A stretch of 64,000 nt of DNA from Saururus chinensis. Lineage: Eukaryota > Streptophyta > Magnoliopsida > Piperales > Saururaceae. Made by a program: the position numbers and the translations under genes. Numbering within the stretch: the stretch's first letter is position 1; every line of letters begins with the position of its first letter. The notes under the pieces are model-generated. The model worked only from the letters and a program-made list of their open reading frames with translations. It was not told the DNA's origin and searched no databases. Shown piece after piece: positions 22,810 to 33,604 of this stretch. The DNA lies in NCBI GenBank assembly GCA_035235625.1, contig CP141142.1, positions 18,362,995-18,426,994 on the forward strand, in the 5' to 3' direction.

Positions 22810-23930
22810 CTGTGAGCGTAACGCTTGCGCGGAAAAATTTCGCACGCGGGTGAAATTCCCTCGCGAGGCAAAATTTCGCGCGCGGGTGAACTCCCCCCGC
22901 GCGGTGAAATTTCGTTGTGGGCTTTCTTAAGCCCCCCCTCCCGAACCCCTCTGCGCCCCGCCGCCTCCTCCACTGCCGTGTCCGCCTCCGTCTCCTCCTC
23001 TACTCACTCGGCCTTGCCCCAGTTCCCCCCCTCTAGTTCCCCCTCCTCACTCCCGGCCCCCCTTTCCTCTCTATGACACACCCCGCTTCCGCCTCCGACG
23101 CCCCGCCTCCGACTCCCCTCGCCCGGCCTTGCCCCGCACCCCACCCCCTAGTTCCCCCTCCTTCCTCCTGGTCCCTCTTTCCCCTCTATGTTGCACCCCC
23201 GCCTCCGCCACCTCGCCTCTTCCGCCTCCGCCGCCACCCCCTCCCCTCGCCGCGCTTCTACCGCCTCATCATCCCCTTGCCCCGGACCCCACCCCTCCGG
23301 TTCCCCCTTTCCCATTTGTGACGCAGATGCGCCTCTGCCGCCCCGTGGCTTCCGCCGCCTCTGCCTTCCCTCCACCGCCTCTGCCTGTTCCCCTCCCGTC
23401 CCACCTACAACCCCACCTCCTCAACCCCTGCTCCCCCCTCTTCTCTCCCTCTGATTTTTAGAGGGGAAATCAGAAGGTGGGGAGGAGGAGGGGCGGAGCT
23501 GGGGAGCAAGGGGCTGCCGGAGGAAGGCACCCCTCCCCCCCCCTTCTCTCCCTCTGATTCCCCCCCGAGAGTGGGGGGCTGCCAGAGGAAGGCGGCCCTC
23601 CCCCTGCTCCGCCCCTCTCCCCCTTCTCTCCCTCCGATTCCCCCCTTCCCTACTCCCCGGCTCCAAACCCCTGCTCCCCTCTCTCCCCCTCCCCATCTCC
23701 GCATCCCCCTGTTCCCCTCTCTCTACCCCCTCCCCGGCTCGGGACCCCCCGCTCCCCTCTCTCTCCTCCCCTCTCCGGCTTGGGAACCCCCGCTCCCGTC
23801 TCCCCCCACCCCACCTCCCCGGCTCCGAACCCCCGTTCCCATCTCTCCCCCACCACCCCAGCTCCGGACCCACCCTCTCCCCCTCCCTATTCTCCCACCC
23901 CTCTCATCTGGTTGATAGACTGTATTCCAA
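22810..23930. other. GC-rich, C-biased core of the CACTA element
   Basis: This roughly 1.1-kb block is strongly GC-rich against an AT-rich surround. It starts with three imperfect copies of a GCGCGGGTGAAATTTCGC-like unit (22825-22915), then pyrimidine-rich DNA dominated by CCGCCTCC and CCCCGGCTCC repeats, and ends near CGCCGGCAACTTCATG (23937-23952). Overlapping frames on both strands are low-complexity Pro/Ser/Leu or Gly/Arg/Glu and none carries a recognisable domain. It may be a captured host fragment eroded by repeat expansion, or simple-sequence growth. Confidence 0.5.
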
Positions 23931-23984
23931 TCCCCCGCCGGCAACTTCATGCTGCCGACGGGTTTTTTTATTAATTAATTAAGT

Positions 23985-24425
23985 CATTAGCGACGCTTTT
24001 CTAAGCATCGCTAATGGATTTTTTATTTTTATTGTTTGTTTTTATTTCATAATAGTGACACTTACAAATGCGTCGCTAATAGAAAAATAAATCTTTTTAT
24101 TTTGTTTTTTGTAAAAAAAATTATTTTATTTATTATTTTATAAAATTTTTTATTATTAGCGATGTTTTTGTAAGCATCGCTAATATAAAAATATTTTTTT
24201 ATTTTATTTTTTTAGAAATTTATTTTCATTATTTTATTTATTATTTTTTAAATATTTCTTTATAATTAGCGACGTATATTAAGTGTCGCTAATAACTAAC
24301 TATTAGCGACACTTACGGTAAACGTTGATAATAAGCAATAACAACTGTACTTTTATCGACGTATTTAGCGACGTTTGTTATGCTTATGATACTATTAGTG
24401 ACGTTTATATGTGTCGCTAATACTG
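23985..24425. repeat. CACTA right subterminal palindrome cluster
   Basis: Hairpins of the type TTAGCGACGCTTTTCTAAGCATCGCTAAT recur with long T- or A-rich spacers, mirroring the left cluster and ending 15 bp inside the right terminus. Confidence 0.75.
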
Positions 24426-24440
24426 TAATTTGTTGTAGTG

Positions 24441-24443
24441 TCT
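24441..24443. repeat. Target-site duplication TCT, right of CACTA
   Basis: This is the second copy of the 3-bp duplication. Beyond it element B's 3' UTR continues. Confidence 0.88.
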
Positions 24444-24780
24444 CTATTATGATCTCTTGAAGATGAATGGATGTCATTGTCTATTTTTTAGTGTTAAAAT
24501 TAAAATTGCTGAGTGGATATGAGACACATTGAGTTGTTTGATTCATAAGGTTGGGATTGTACAATTACTTGGCAATGTCTATTTTTTTTAAACTATTATG
24601 TATGAATACTTGCCACCAATATGAAGTTGTCAGAATAAATTATTGTTTAAGAAGACAAGTTGTATTATGCATAATTGATTTTACTAAATAAAGTCACATA
24701 TTTAGGAGGAGTTAATTTATAAATTTTATGTGGTTTTAATTTTAATTTTCTTTTATCATTTAAATTTTGAATTTTGTGGG
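24444..24780 (+). other. 3' UTR of element B, second part
   Basis: This AT-rich continuation of the UTR after the CACTA element has no gene. It ends with TTTGAATTTTGTGGG, which in element A runs straight into CATATTCACTAC (minus strand at about 270-290), showing that the following 3.1 kb is an insertion. Confidence 0.7.
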
Positions 24781-24785
24781 TATAT
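24781..24785. repeat. Target-site duplication TATAT, left
   Basis: TATAT precedes TGTAATG and recurs at 27891-27895 after CATTACA. Confidence 0.88.
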
Positions 24786-24815
24786 TGTAATGTCTAGGAT
24801 TTTTTTAAATTCCCA

Positions 24816-25030
24816 AAGTCGACTACTTGGAGATTAGGAGTTGGATGTCCTACTCGTGCTTGGGGTTGGATATCCTACTATTGCTTGGAGTTGGATGTCC
24901 TAATCGTGCTTGGAGTTGGATGTCTTACTTGTGGTTGGAGTTGAAAGTCCTACTTGTGCTAGGTGTTAAGTGTCCTAAACATACTAGGGGTTATAAGTCC
25001 TAAACGTACTAAGAATTAGAAGTTCTAAAA
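24816..25030 (+). repeat. ~29-bp tandem repeat in the long LTR U3
   Basis: About seven imperfect copies of CTTGGAGTTGGATGTCCTAC(T/C)-like units decay rightward into CTAGGAATT-type copies. Repeats upstream of a TATA box in a plant LTR can act as enhancers; no evidence for activity here. Confidence 0.75.
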
Positions 25031-25357
25031 GAACTAGGAATTGAAAAAGGGAGAGAGTCCTAGCAGGACAAGGACTCCAAGCAAGAAGAGGACACAACTA
25101 GAACTTTGTTCAGATGAGATAGGATATGAGCATAGCACTTCTAGCTTGAGTATGAAGAGTGCTAGGAGTGGTGGAAAACATTGGAGAAGGGATCAGCTAT
25201 ACATAGGGTTTGGGTTAGAACTCTTTTGGGACTGCTTTGAGCATGTATGTAGGTTGGTTTCCTATTGGTAATGGGGTAGGGATTGTTATTCCAGGATTGT
25301 AATTAAGGTAGAGTCCTATAGGGGGAGGGCACCCAAGAGTTTGAAGAGGGGAAGCCT

Positions 25358-25365
25358 TATATAAG
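25358..25365 (+). promoter_or_regulatory. TATA box of the long solo LTR
   Basis: TATATAAG is followed within about 30 bp by a CT-rich stretch (CCTCCCTCTTCTCC), a common plant LTR transcription-start context. Confidence 0.55.
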
Positions 25366-25859
25366 AAAAAAGGGGGGTATTGATTTTAGTTTAGCCTCCC
25401 TCTTCTCCATCTCTTCCGTCCTCTTCCTTCTCTCAGCAAGGACCTCCATAGCTAGTAGCTTTAGAAGGCTCAAAGTAGCCATCTTTGGATTGAATTCAAG
25501 GCTTAGAAGCGTAGGAGCAAAGGCTAGGAGATTTGGGGACAAGTTGGTACAAACAGGTGCTTCTCCTTACACCCTTAAGCATGAGGTCTTGATAGATGCA
25601 ATTCAGTCATAGTTCAACCTAATTGAAAGTGGGTTTTTGATGTCATGAATTAGCCCTACTTGTTTTGAAATATTGTGATTTTATCTCATGTTTATATGGC
25701 TGAATTGTGCATGTATGATTCTGATTTTTGTCAAGTAGATTATCCTTAATTCATGCAAGCATGTTACTGATTTTTGTTATCTATCTTAGTCCTATGTTAG
25801 GAATGAATGATTTTGTTTCTAGCCATGTTTATTATCCATAATTTTGGCATAAACTCTGC

Positions 25860-26130
25860 TAAATTTAATCTCTAATTCGTGGCCTTACTTTAGGTCATAC
25901 TTTGGCCAATTTAATCCCTAATTCATGGCCTAACTTTAGGTCATACTTTGGCCAATTTAATCCCTGATTTGTGGCCTTTGTTTAGGCCATACTTTAGCTA
26001 ATGAAATCCCTAATTGAAGCATTGGATTAGGCTCTGTTTTTGCTTACTTAGATCCCTATTTTGCAACCTTATTTTAAGCTCTATTTTACCCAAAGTAATA
26101 CCAAATTCTCAGCCTTGATTTATGTTATAA
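25860..26130 (+). repeat. ~57-bp tandem repeat in the long LTR
   Basis: Successive copies read AATTTAATCCCTAATTCATGGCC...TTTAGGTCATACTTTGGCC, with the first three clear and later ones diverging. Confidence 0.65.
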
Positions 26131-27895
26131 TCATGCTGAGAGAATATCTACGTTACAGCCCTAGTTTAGGTTGCATTATTGCCTACCTAATACTTGATTC
26201 TTAGCATTGATTTAGACTATAATCTTGCTGATTGGATCCCTGACTTTTGAGCCTTTGTTCATGATATATTCATGTTTATTAAGTCTCCGAATTTCAGCCT
26301 AAAATGCCTTTGAAATTCAGCACAATTTGTCCCTGAATTTTAGCCTTGATTGTGATATACATTAGGGTGAATGTTCATGGTTGTTTCAGCATGACCTTAT
26401 CATGTTAGGTGGCTAACTTGAGTTATGCATCTCAGCCCCAAATCTTTTTATTATAATGTTGAATTGTTCAGTTCATCTCAGCATGAGTCTCAATCCTTAT
26501 CATGTTGATTATTCTGATGCTTACATTTATTATTGTTGTGTTAAGTTATATCAATAAATTATGGTTAATAAAGACTAATCAAGAGATTTTGGTTGTCTTT
26601 AGGGTTGGGACCAGTTCATAGAGTGAATGGGGCCCTGACATAGAATTTTACCTTAGTTAATAAACTGAGGGTGGTTATGGGATGTTCTTGAAGTCAAAGT
26701 TTAAGCTCACGATAATAGCCATGGCGGGATATTTAGGCCTTCGTGGTCTCCATTTCTTCGGGATGATAGATCCCTACAAAAGCGCAAACCAAATTTTTGA
26801 GCATCATGGAATGCTCATATACCTCCGGCCAATGTGTCCATGAGCAAAGCTGGTACCTACATCTCTAGGCCCATGGCTGATCGAAGTAGATCTCTAGAGA
26901 TGCTAGGATTTTTATTAACATGCAATTACTCCTTTGAGTGGGAGTCGGTAGTTTTTAGGTAACAATGAGTGCATTGTTTCCTGAACGATGTCCATTGTTT
27001 TGTGAATTGTGTTGGTCTTTATTGGTTAAAAATCAGCCCATGTTTCTAAGCTATGTTATATTCAGTGTTCTATATATTACTTTGCATGTGTCACTTTATA
27101 TCGATGTTCGGCATGTATAGTCGATGTCTGGAGATTTCTTGATGGAAGATTTCTCAATGGGTGAGTTCTCTCTAATTGAATACAGATTTGTTAGTATTAA
27201 TTATCAAACAATGGTTCGAGAGATAATTAATAACATTGTTTGATATTGCTTGTTAATTAGACAAGTGGAACTATTAAATGACTTGCATAAAATGTAGGTT
27301 GCTTTAAAAATACTTAAACATTGCATGTGTGACGCTATGCTTCTTAGTATAGTGTAGTTTTAGGTAAAATGACGTCTGTATCCGATCTTGTTGGAAATAT
27401 TAGAGATGTTGACTGATGAGTATGTAGGCAACTAATATCGGGTGATGTTGGCCCAATCCGAAAAATATTAATAAAATCTTTTATCCTTATGGAAACTCTT
27501 CTCTTGGAGGTGGAGAGATTCCATTGTTGTTGTTGTGGTTGTTTGGTTTGGTTAGTTGCAGATTCTCCAAGCAACGACAGGACAAAACAAGCAAGCACAA
27601 GAAGAAGTTTTTGTGTTTCTGTAACTCTGGGACGTAAGTGTTTCATTAGCGTGAGAGTCAACTTAGTTATTTATTTTTAGATGGTTGATGAACTTATACT
27701 TAGATGGATGAGCTATTCTTAGTGAATTTTGAGATGTGTAATAATATTATATAATTTGATATTCGTATTTATGAACCCCAGTTACCATGACCTAGATATT
27801 TAATCGAATAGTTTGTTTCGTATAAAAAAGAAATTTGTGACTACCGTTCATGCAATTTTAGAAAGGCTTCTAAAAATTCAGGTCATTACATATAT

Positions 27896-28075
27896 TCACT
27901 ACAAACCCTCACGAGACACAACTCGTCCACTAGTATAAGCTAGGGTTTTAAAGGCTTGTTGCATATGCTAAATGCAATCGAGATTTCCTGTGAAAGTGGA
28001 GTAGTTAGTTTTGTTTTCTATTATTTTAACTTTTATTTTGCTCAAGAACTAGCAAAAAGTAGGTTTGAGGGTATT
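27896..28075 (+). other. End of element B internal region with polypurine tract
   Basis: It starts TCACTACAAACCCTCACGAG, shared with element A at about 250-280 on the minus strand. It ends with AAAAAGTAGGTTTGAGGGT just before the LTR, in the position of the polypurine tract that primes plus-strand DNA synthesis. Confidence 0.7.
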
Positions 28076-29143
28076 TAATGCACTAAAATAATGTTCAATT
28101 ATATGTTCTCACATTTCGAATTGCAATCATATTTTATGTTAATTTATTACTTATTTGGGCTATTTATGTTTTAAATAAGTTAGTTGGACCTTAATTGAGT
28201 TTACATGTCTAAATAGGCTTCAACACGATCCAACTGGAAGAGGAAGTAAAGCCTAACTACCCAAAGCTATTTAAAAGTTAATAATGGGTTCATAATGGTC
28301 TAAACATGCATGGAATGGTCCAACACAACCTTGCGGACCTGTTGGATTTCAGATTTGTATCAAGAGAACTAAATTTGGAAAGAAGCTAATTTGGGCAAAT
28401 TGACATAGGCTTAGATTTCGACTATATCTTTGTATGTGTATTTCAGATTGATTCAATTCAGATGGAATTAAAAAGAAAACGTATGTGGCTACAATCTCTA
28501 TTTTAGGAAGAAATTCATAATTCTGAATCTACTAGGTCAAATCTAGCATGAAAACAGACAGTTAGTAAACTAACCCGAGGCCAGCACATGAAGAATATTT
28601 TCATTAGTTATGATTGATACATATAAGGAAAGACAATGAGGTTGATTAGATATCTAAAGGAAGATTCAAAGATACTTATTTTCTAAATAAATCATTGATT
28701 TATTTGATTAATTTATAATCTAATCATTGTAAAAGAAGCAACCAATCAGGCAATCATCCCCTCCTCTTGGAGCACTCTTCTCCTATTTTTCTTCTCTTCT
28801 TTTGTATTTTGTTTTAGTTTTATTGTAATAGATTTCTAAACTCTAAAGCTAAGGCAAGATGTGATTTATAACAATCTAATGGAGTTCTATTCATATTTTA
28901 TCAATGATTTTAAGTAAGCATTGGTTATTTGAAGTGATGCTCATTTAATATTGTTCTTCTTGTTGTTTCTTTGTAGTTTGGATATATAAGATGCTTAAAG
29001 TCTCTCCTTCTTGATCTTTTGTAATTTCGATACATAGAACTCTTGAAGAAATAACTGTTTTTATCCTTCATCTATCAAAAATATTTTCTATCTTTATTTA
29101 TAACATTAATGTTCATATCTTCTGGTTAGATAGAATTTTCATT
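28076..29143 (+). repeat. 3' LTR of element B, first ~1068 bp (inverted)
   Basis: It starts TAATGCACTAAAATAATG (TG changed to TA) and follows the solo LTR at 4973 onward until GAATTTTCATT, where it stops. The missing remainder of about 270 bp is at 18652-18924 on the other strand. The immediate continuation (CTATCTTTAGCC) belongs to the pol/3'-UTR border of the element. Confidence 0.85.
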
Positions 29144-29860
29144 CTATCTTTAGCCAGGCACACCTCCTTCTAAACGGATCCAGGGTCCTTCAAAGCAATT
29201 ATCTTCTCTTTATAAATTCTAATCAAATCAGAGTGAGTTAAGCAAATATTTAGTGGATCATTAGAATAAATAAAAGGAAAAGCATCCTCCACTAGATTCT
29301 CAACCATGTCAACCTCAAAAATATCATCAAAGTTTGATGGTTGTCTACTGGCATCAAATACATTTAACTCACACGTCAAGTTCACAAAAGAAAGCCTCAT
29401 CACTCCATTCTGACAACTTATTAGAGCATTAGATGTTGGAAGGAATGGACAATACAAAATCACAGGGATTTGAGAAGATGCATTTGAAACCGGTTGTGTG
29501 TCTAAAACAATGAAGTCTACTAGGAAATAGAATTTGTCCACTTGAACAAGGACATCTTCCACTATTCCTCTTGGCCTTTTGATTGAGCAGTTTAGCAAGT
29601 TAAAGTGTTATGTTGGTGGGTTTCAATTCCACTAATCATAATTGCTCATAAAGAGAATAAGGTAAGAAATTAACAGTTGCCCCAAGATCAAGCAAGACTT
29701 TTTTAATTCTATAATTCCCAATTATACAAGATATGGTTGGACAACTAGGATCTTTATATTTGGGTGGGGTATTTTGTTGCAAAATTGCACTTGTTATGTC
29801 AAAAATGTCTTCTTTTGAACATTTAGTTTATGCTTGATTGTACAAAGGCCTTTCAAAAAT
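29144..29860 (-). pseudogene. pol: Protease remnant, element B
   Basis: The open stretch 29170-29598 reads RPRGIVEDVLVQVDKFYFLVDFIVLD, the N-terminal beta strands of the retropepsin-like fold of this clade, then PVILYCPFLPTSNALISCQNGVMRLSF and an acidic tail ending at 29170. About 20 bp downstream the minus strand reads GTGTGCCTGGCTAAAGA, the phrase normally found after integrase. RT, RNase H and integrase were therefore deleted before the inversion. The frame upstream of 29598 is broken. 29765-29790 is the uninterrupted counterpart of the solo-LTR site in element A. Confidence 0.75.
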
Positions 29861-29877
29861 TTTACATAAGATAGAAT

Positions 29878-31440
29878 TTATTTAATAGCATCTAGGAGAG
29901 GAATGTTAATTTTCACTTGTTTAAAAATTTCAAGAATGTCACCATTTTGCAACAATTTAGAAGAAGATTGTAATCTTTGAGGAAAAGGAGGAGGAATAAG
30001 AGCAACACAATCAAAGTTGTCAAGTTCATTACCATGTTTAGAATTTAAAAAGTCCTTAGTTACAACAATCTTCATTGGAATATCTTTGTTAATGACTTTT
30101 CTATTTCTCAAAGTTATGATGGACTTAGTATGCTCTTCTTGTGAACTTGAAGAATTTAAAATTTTAAGTACAAATTGACCTTTAGGATTTGGTTGAGGTT
30201 GAGAAGGAAACTTCCCTTTTTCTTGAGTGCTCAAAGTTGTGGTCAATTGAATGATAGAAGTCTTCAAGTCATTGATGGCTTGCATTGTTTGGTTGTTGCT
30301 TTACTTAGCATGAATGTTTGCAATGTGTCTTAAAGAGTCTTCTTATGTGGTGGAACATAATTTGAGGAAGAAGGGGGTACCTGCACATTAGACTTATTTT
30401 TTAAACTAAAGTTAAGATGATTTCTCCAATTAGGAGTATAAGTTTCAGAATAAGGAGAAGAAAATAGCCTTTTGTAGGTATTCATAGCATTTGCTTTAAA
30501 ATGCAACACCTCTTGAAAAGCAAAGACTGTTGGATAATCCTGCGTTTAGTGTTCATCACTCTCACATATACTACAAATATCTTATGCTTTTTGAGAAGCT
30601 TTAGACATATTTTCCCTATTAATTTTCATAGCCTCAACTTTTCTAGTTAAACTTGTAATTTCTGCTTTTACATCATCCTCTTCTTTAAGAAGGTACATGC
30701 CCCCCTTAGTTGTCCCATTAGATTTGGTTTTATTATTACTTTTAAATTTATTAGAATCTTCTCATGATTGAGCATTATCAGCTAACACATCAAAATAGTC
30801 TCATGCTTCCTCAGGTTCTTTACTCAAAAATTCTCCATTAAACATCATTTCAACAAATTGCCTCATTTTAGAAGTCAAGTCATTAAAAAAGAAGCTAATT
30901 GTACATCATGTTTCATATCCATGATGTAGGCGCAATAATAAAAGTTCTTTAAATCTTTCCCAACATTGAAAGAAAGTCTTATTTTCTTTTTGTAAAAAAT
31001 TCATGATGTTCTTTCTAAGTATATTAGTTCTAGGGGTGGGAAAAAACTTTTTCAAAAATTCTCTTTACATTTCTTGTCATGTTCCAATGGATCTTGACTT
31101 CAAAGAATTAAACTAATTTTTTGCTTTTTCCTTTAAAGAAAATAGAAAGAGTTTTAATCTAATCACATCATTTAAAATGTTTTGGTTTGGCAAAGTTGCA
31201 CAAACATCTTTAAACTCTTTTAAATGCAAATATGGGCTTTCCGAATTTAAGCCATAAAATTTGGGTAGTAATTGAATTACACCTGGCTTGAGTTCAAAAC
31301 CACCCACATTAGTTGGAAAAATCATGCATGAAGGAGAACTTGATCTGGTTGGTTGCAAATAATCATATAAGGTTTTAACTTGAACATTTTGTGCATTATT
31401 ACTTCTTTTTTCCACATTAATTCTTAGATCCTCCATTGTA
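29878..31440 (-). pseudogene. gag: Gag remnant, element B
   Basis: The best-preserved gag of its family in the window, still broken. 31113-31436 begins MEDLRINVEKR and includes FELKPGVIQLLPKFYGLNSESPYLHLKEFKDVC, the start of the retrotransposon gag domain. The central part (30300-31110) has many lesions. 29878-30285 is the C-terminal linker with SIITLRNRK, LIPPPFPQRL and INIPLLDAIK. The start at 31436 fits: it lies 430 bp from the primer site and the same ATG context occurs in element A near 7950. Confidence 0.78.
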
Positions 31441-31865
31441 TTAAAAGAAAGAGAATTTCAAAAGATTTTTTCACTCTTCTCAATCATCTAGAATTATCAC
31501 GCACCCATGTGAACATGCAACAACATTGTTTTTTGTAACAAATAAAAGTAAAATATATAAATTAAATGATGAAATATAAAAAGTTAGAGAGCTAGATGTT
31601 AATAGAAAAAAGTTAAATTGCAAAATAAGGGCAAAGGCACTATTGAGGTACACATTTGAACCGAAAGATTTCTGGTTATACGTGGGTAGTGCCTTTAGTA
31701 TGAAAAAAAAAGAACATTACAGAATTTATATACTAAAATTAAATGACTGAATTTAAAGAGTTAGTGTGCAAAAATAAAAGTTAGAGAATTAATAAAGTTA
31801 GAATGAGTTTTTTTTCGTAACGGAAGAAAAAAAACGACGCCAATTTAAAGAGTCACACGTTGCAA
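31441..31865 (-). other. 5' untranslated leader of element B
   Basis: A 425-bp AT-rich leader between primer site and gag, without genes. Confidence 0.6.
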
Positions 31866-31883
31866 TCCCCGGCAACGGCGCCA
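31866..31883 (-). other. Primer binding site, tRNA-Asp type
   Basis: The minus strand reads TGGCGCCGTTGCCGGGGA, the 18-base complement of the 3' end of plant tRNA-Asp and the usual primer of Athila/Tat elements. Three bases (AAT) separate it from the LTR. Confidence 0.9.
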
Positions 31884-31886
31884 ATT

Positions 31887-33332
31887 TGTTGTTACGTCTG
31901 AAATAAGACTATGAAGAAGTCAAATTTAAATTTATTTTACTTGCCAATTGTAGTAGATAAGGTTGATCTACAGGGAAAGCCTTGTGCAACAAAGAAAATA
32001 GTTACAAAAAAATAGAGGAAAGAAAAATTAAGAAAGAAAGAGTAGAAGACTATAGAGGGATTAAAGAGTTAAGAAATTAAAAAGAGAAAACACTAAGGCA
32101 TTAAGGGTCATTGTATTATCTAATGATATTCTTCATATGTCATATTATCTAATTAGAATCAAATGAAAATTCTATCTAGCCACATGAGATATGAACATTA
32201 AAATTAAAAATAAAGATAAAAAATATTTTGAATCGATGAAAGATAAAAATAGTTGTTTCTTTAAGAGTTCTATGTATCTAAATCACAAAAGATTAAGAAA
32301 GAGAGCCTTCAAGCATCTTATATACCAAATCAGAAAGAAACAAGAATAAGAACAATATTAAATGAATATCACTTCAAATAACCAATACTTACTTGAAATC
32401 ATTGATAAAACATGAATAGAACTCCATTAGATTATAACAAATCACCTCTAGCCTTAGCTTGGGAGCTTAGAAAGCCATTACAAAAAAACTACAAACAAAA
32501 ATACAAAAGAAGAGAAGAAAAATAGGAGAAGAGTGGTCCAAAGAGGAGGGGATGATGCCTCTATCACATCTACCCTCGTATTTATAGGAGTAGAAGGGGT
32601 TGCTTCAAAAAGGAAAGTCAAATCATATCTCTAGATTATATCCCGACTGATTGCCTGAGTGGTTGCTTCTTTGGCAATGATTAGATTATAAATTAATCAA
32701 ATAAATCGATAATTTATTTAGCAAATAAGTTTCTTTGAATCTTCCTTTAGTTATCTAATCAGCCTCATTGTCTTTCCTTATGTGTATTAATCACAACTAA
32801 TAAAAATATTATTCATGTGCTAACCTTGGGTTAGTTTGCTAATTGTCTGTTTGCATGCCAGATTTGACCCATGTAGATTCGGATTTATGAATTTCTTCAT
32901 GAAATAGAGATTATATCCACAAAAGTCTTCTTTCCAATACCATCAGAATCATATCAATCCAAAATATACATAGAAATGTATAGTTAAAATACTAAGTTTG
33001 TGTCAATCTATCCAAATTAGCTTCTTCCCAAATTTAGTTCTTTTGATGTAAATCTAAAATCCAATGGGTCCATAAGGTTGTGTTTAACCATTATATACAT
33101 GTTTAGACCATTAAGAGCCCATTCTTGACTTTTAAATAGCTTTGGATAGTTAGGATTCACTTCCTCTTCCAGTTGGATCCTGTTGAAGTCTGTATTTAGA
33201 CATGTAAACTCAATTAAGGTCCAACTAACTTATTCAAAACATTAATAACCCAAATAAGTAATGAATTAACAAAAAATAGGATTGCAATTCGAAATGTGAG
33301 AACATATAATTAAACATTATTTCAGTGCAACA
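31887..33332 (-). repeat. 5' LTR of element B (1446 bp)
   Basis: On the minus strand it starts TGTTGCACTGAAATAATG and ends CAGACGTAACAACA, so it has regular TG and CA ends. It is homologous to the solo LTR at 4973-6361 and to the two 3' LTR pieces. A TATAAATA box lies at 32579-32586 on the minus strand. Confidence 0.9.
32579..32586 (-). promoter_or_regulatory. TATA box of element B 5' LTR
   Basis: TATAAATA on the minus strand is in the same position as in the solo LTR at 5699-5706. Confidence 0.6.
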
Positions 33333-33337
33333 CTGGC
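33333..33337. repeat. Target-site duplication CTGGC, right end of element B
   Basis: It matches 18647-18651. After it the low-copy island resumes with ACTTCACTGG. Confidence 0.82.
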
Positions 33338-33604
33338 ACTTCACTGGAAAGATGTAGTAGCTCGTCCAAAGTTTACTGGACGACAAGCACAGTCATTTTA
33401 AAAGATCACATGGCAAGGTGGTGTTCTAAAATGACCTGAATACGTTATTACTCAATGCTCCAAATCCAAATGAGGGAAAGCTCGTTGATTTACGACTAAC
33501 TCTATATTCTAAATTGGAATTTTGTTGCTCGATCCACTAACGCCATATCTATAATATTGTATTTTAAATCTGTATAAACTAACGTTGTATTTAAAATGTA
33601 GTGT
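33338..33604. other. Right remainder of the low-copy island
   Basis: This is the continuation of 15263-18646 after element B. The last 80 bp are AT-rich and loosely complementary to the left edge of the island near 15295-15350. No gene is seen. Confidence 0.5.

Larger units (their letters stand above)
20076..24440. mobile_element. Non-autonomous CACTA (En/Spm) DNA transposon, 4365 bp
   Basis: The ends are CACTACAACAAAATT and AATTTGTTGTAGTG, inverted repeats starting with the diagnostic CACTA, flanked by the 3-bp duplication TCT. Inside both ends are many copies of a palindromic motif of the form TTAGCGACGCATA...GCGTCGCTAAT, the subterminal repeats that En/Spm-type transposases bind. The middle holds three polypurine tracts, AT-rich spacers with more palindromes, and a C-rich segment. 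No transposase (TNPA/TNPD-like) is encoded, so mobilisation needs enzyme from another element. It sits in element B's 3' UTR, within the inverted block. Confidence 0.93.
24786..27890 (+). mobile_element. Long solo LTR, Tekay/Del-like chromovirus type (3105 bp)
   Basis: It begins TGTAATGTCTAGG and ends GGTCATTACA, a 7-bp inverted terminal TGTAATG/CATTACA, with TATAT duplications on both sides. A TATA box at 25358-25365 followed by a pyrimidine-rich leader sets the plus orientation. Length and termini resemble Tekay-type LTRs; the clade is inferred, since no coding sequence remains. Two tandem repeats lie within it (24816-25030 and 25860-26130). Element A keeps the empty site. Frames at 25041-25271, 25357-25542 and 27344-27680 look like chance. 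Confidence 0.85.
18652..33332 (-). mobile_element. Element B: Athila-like retrotransposon with internal inversion and two nested insertions
   Basis: The element is bounded by the 5-bp duplication CTGGC. Right to left it has a 5' LTR (31887-33332), a tRNA-Asp primer site, gag and protease, all on the minus strand. The remaining pieces (3' UTR, polypurine tract, most of the 3' LTR) lie on the plus strand between 18925 and 29143, and the last 273 bp of the 3' LTR (18652-18924) is again on the minus strand. Inverting 18925-29143 rebuilds a complete 3' LTR and joins protease to the 3' UTR in the order normal for the family. Reverse transcriptase, RNase H and integrase are absent, so it was already a deletion derivative. 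Nested inside are a CACTA element and a solo LTR. Confidence 0.85.

Noticed and set aside
22825..23974. Many overlapping Pro-, Ser- or Gly-rich frames on both strands
   Set aside because: Low-complexity C-rich DNA with frames on both strands and no domain; not supportable as genes.
31866..31883. Match to a tRNA-Asp 3' end as a tRNA gene
   Set aside because: Only 18 bases, next to an LTR in the primer-site position; no tRNA body.
28076..33332. Two oppositely oriented LTRs interpreted as two separate elements or a palindromic dimer
   Set aside because: The complementary break with 18652-18924 and the CTGGC duplication at 18647 and 33333 fit a single inverted element better.
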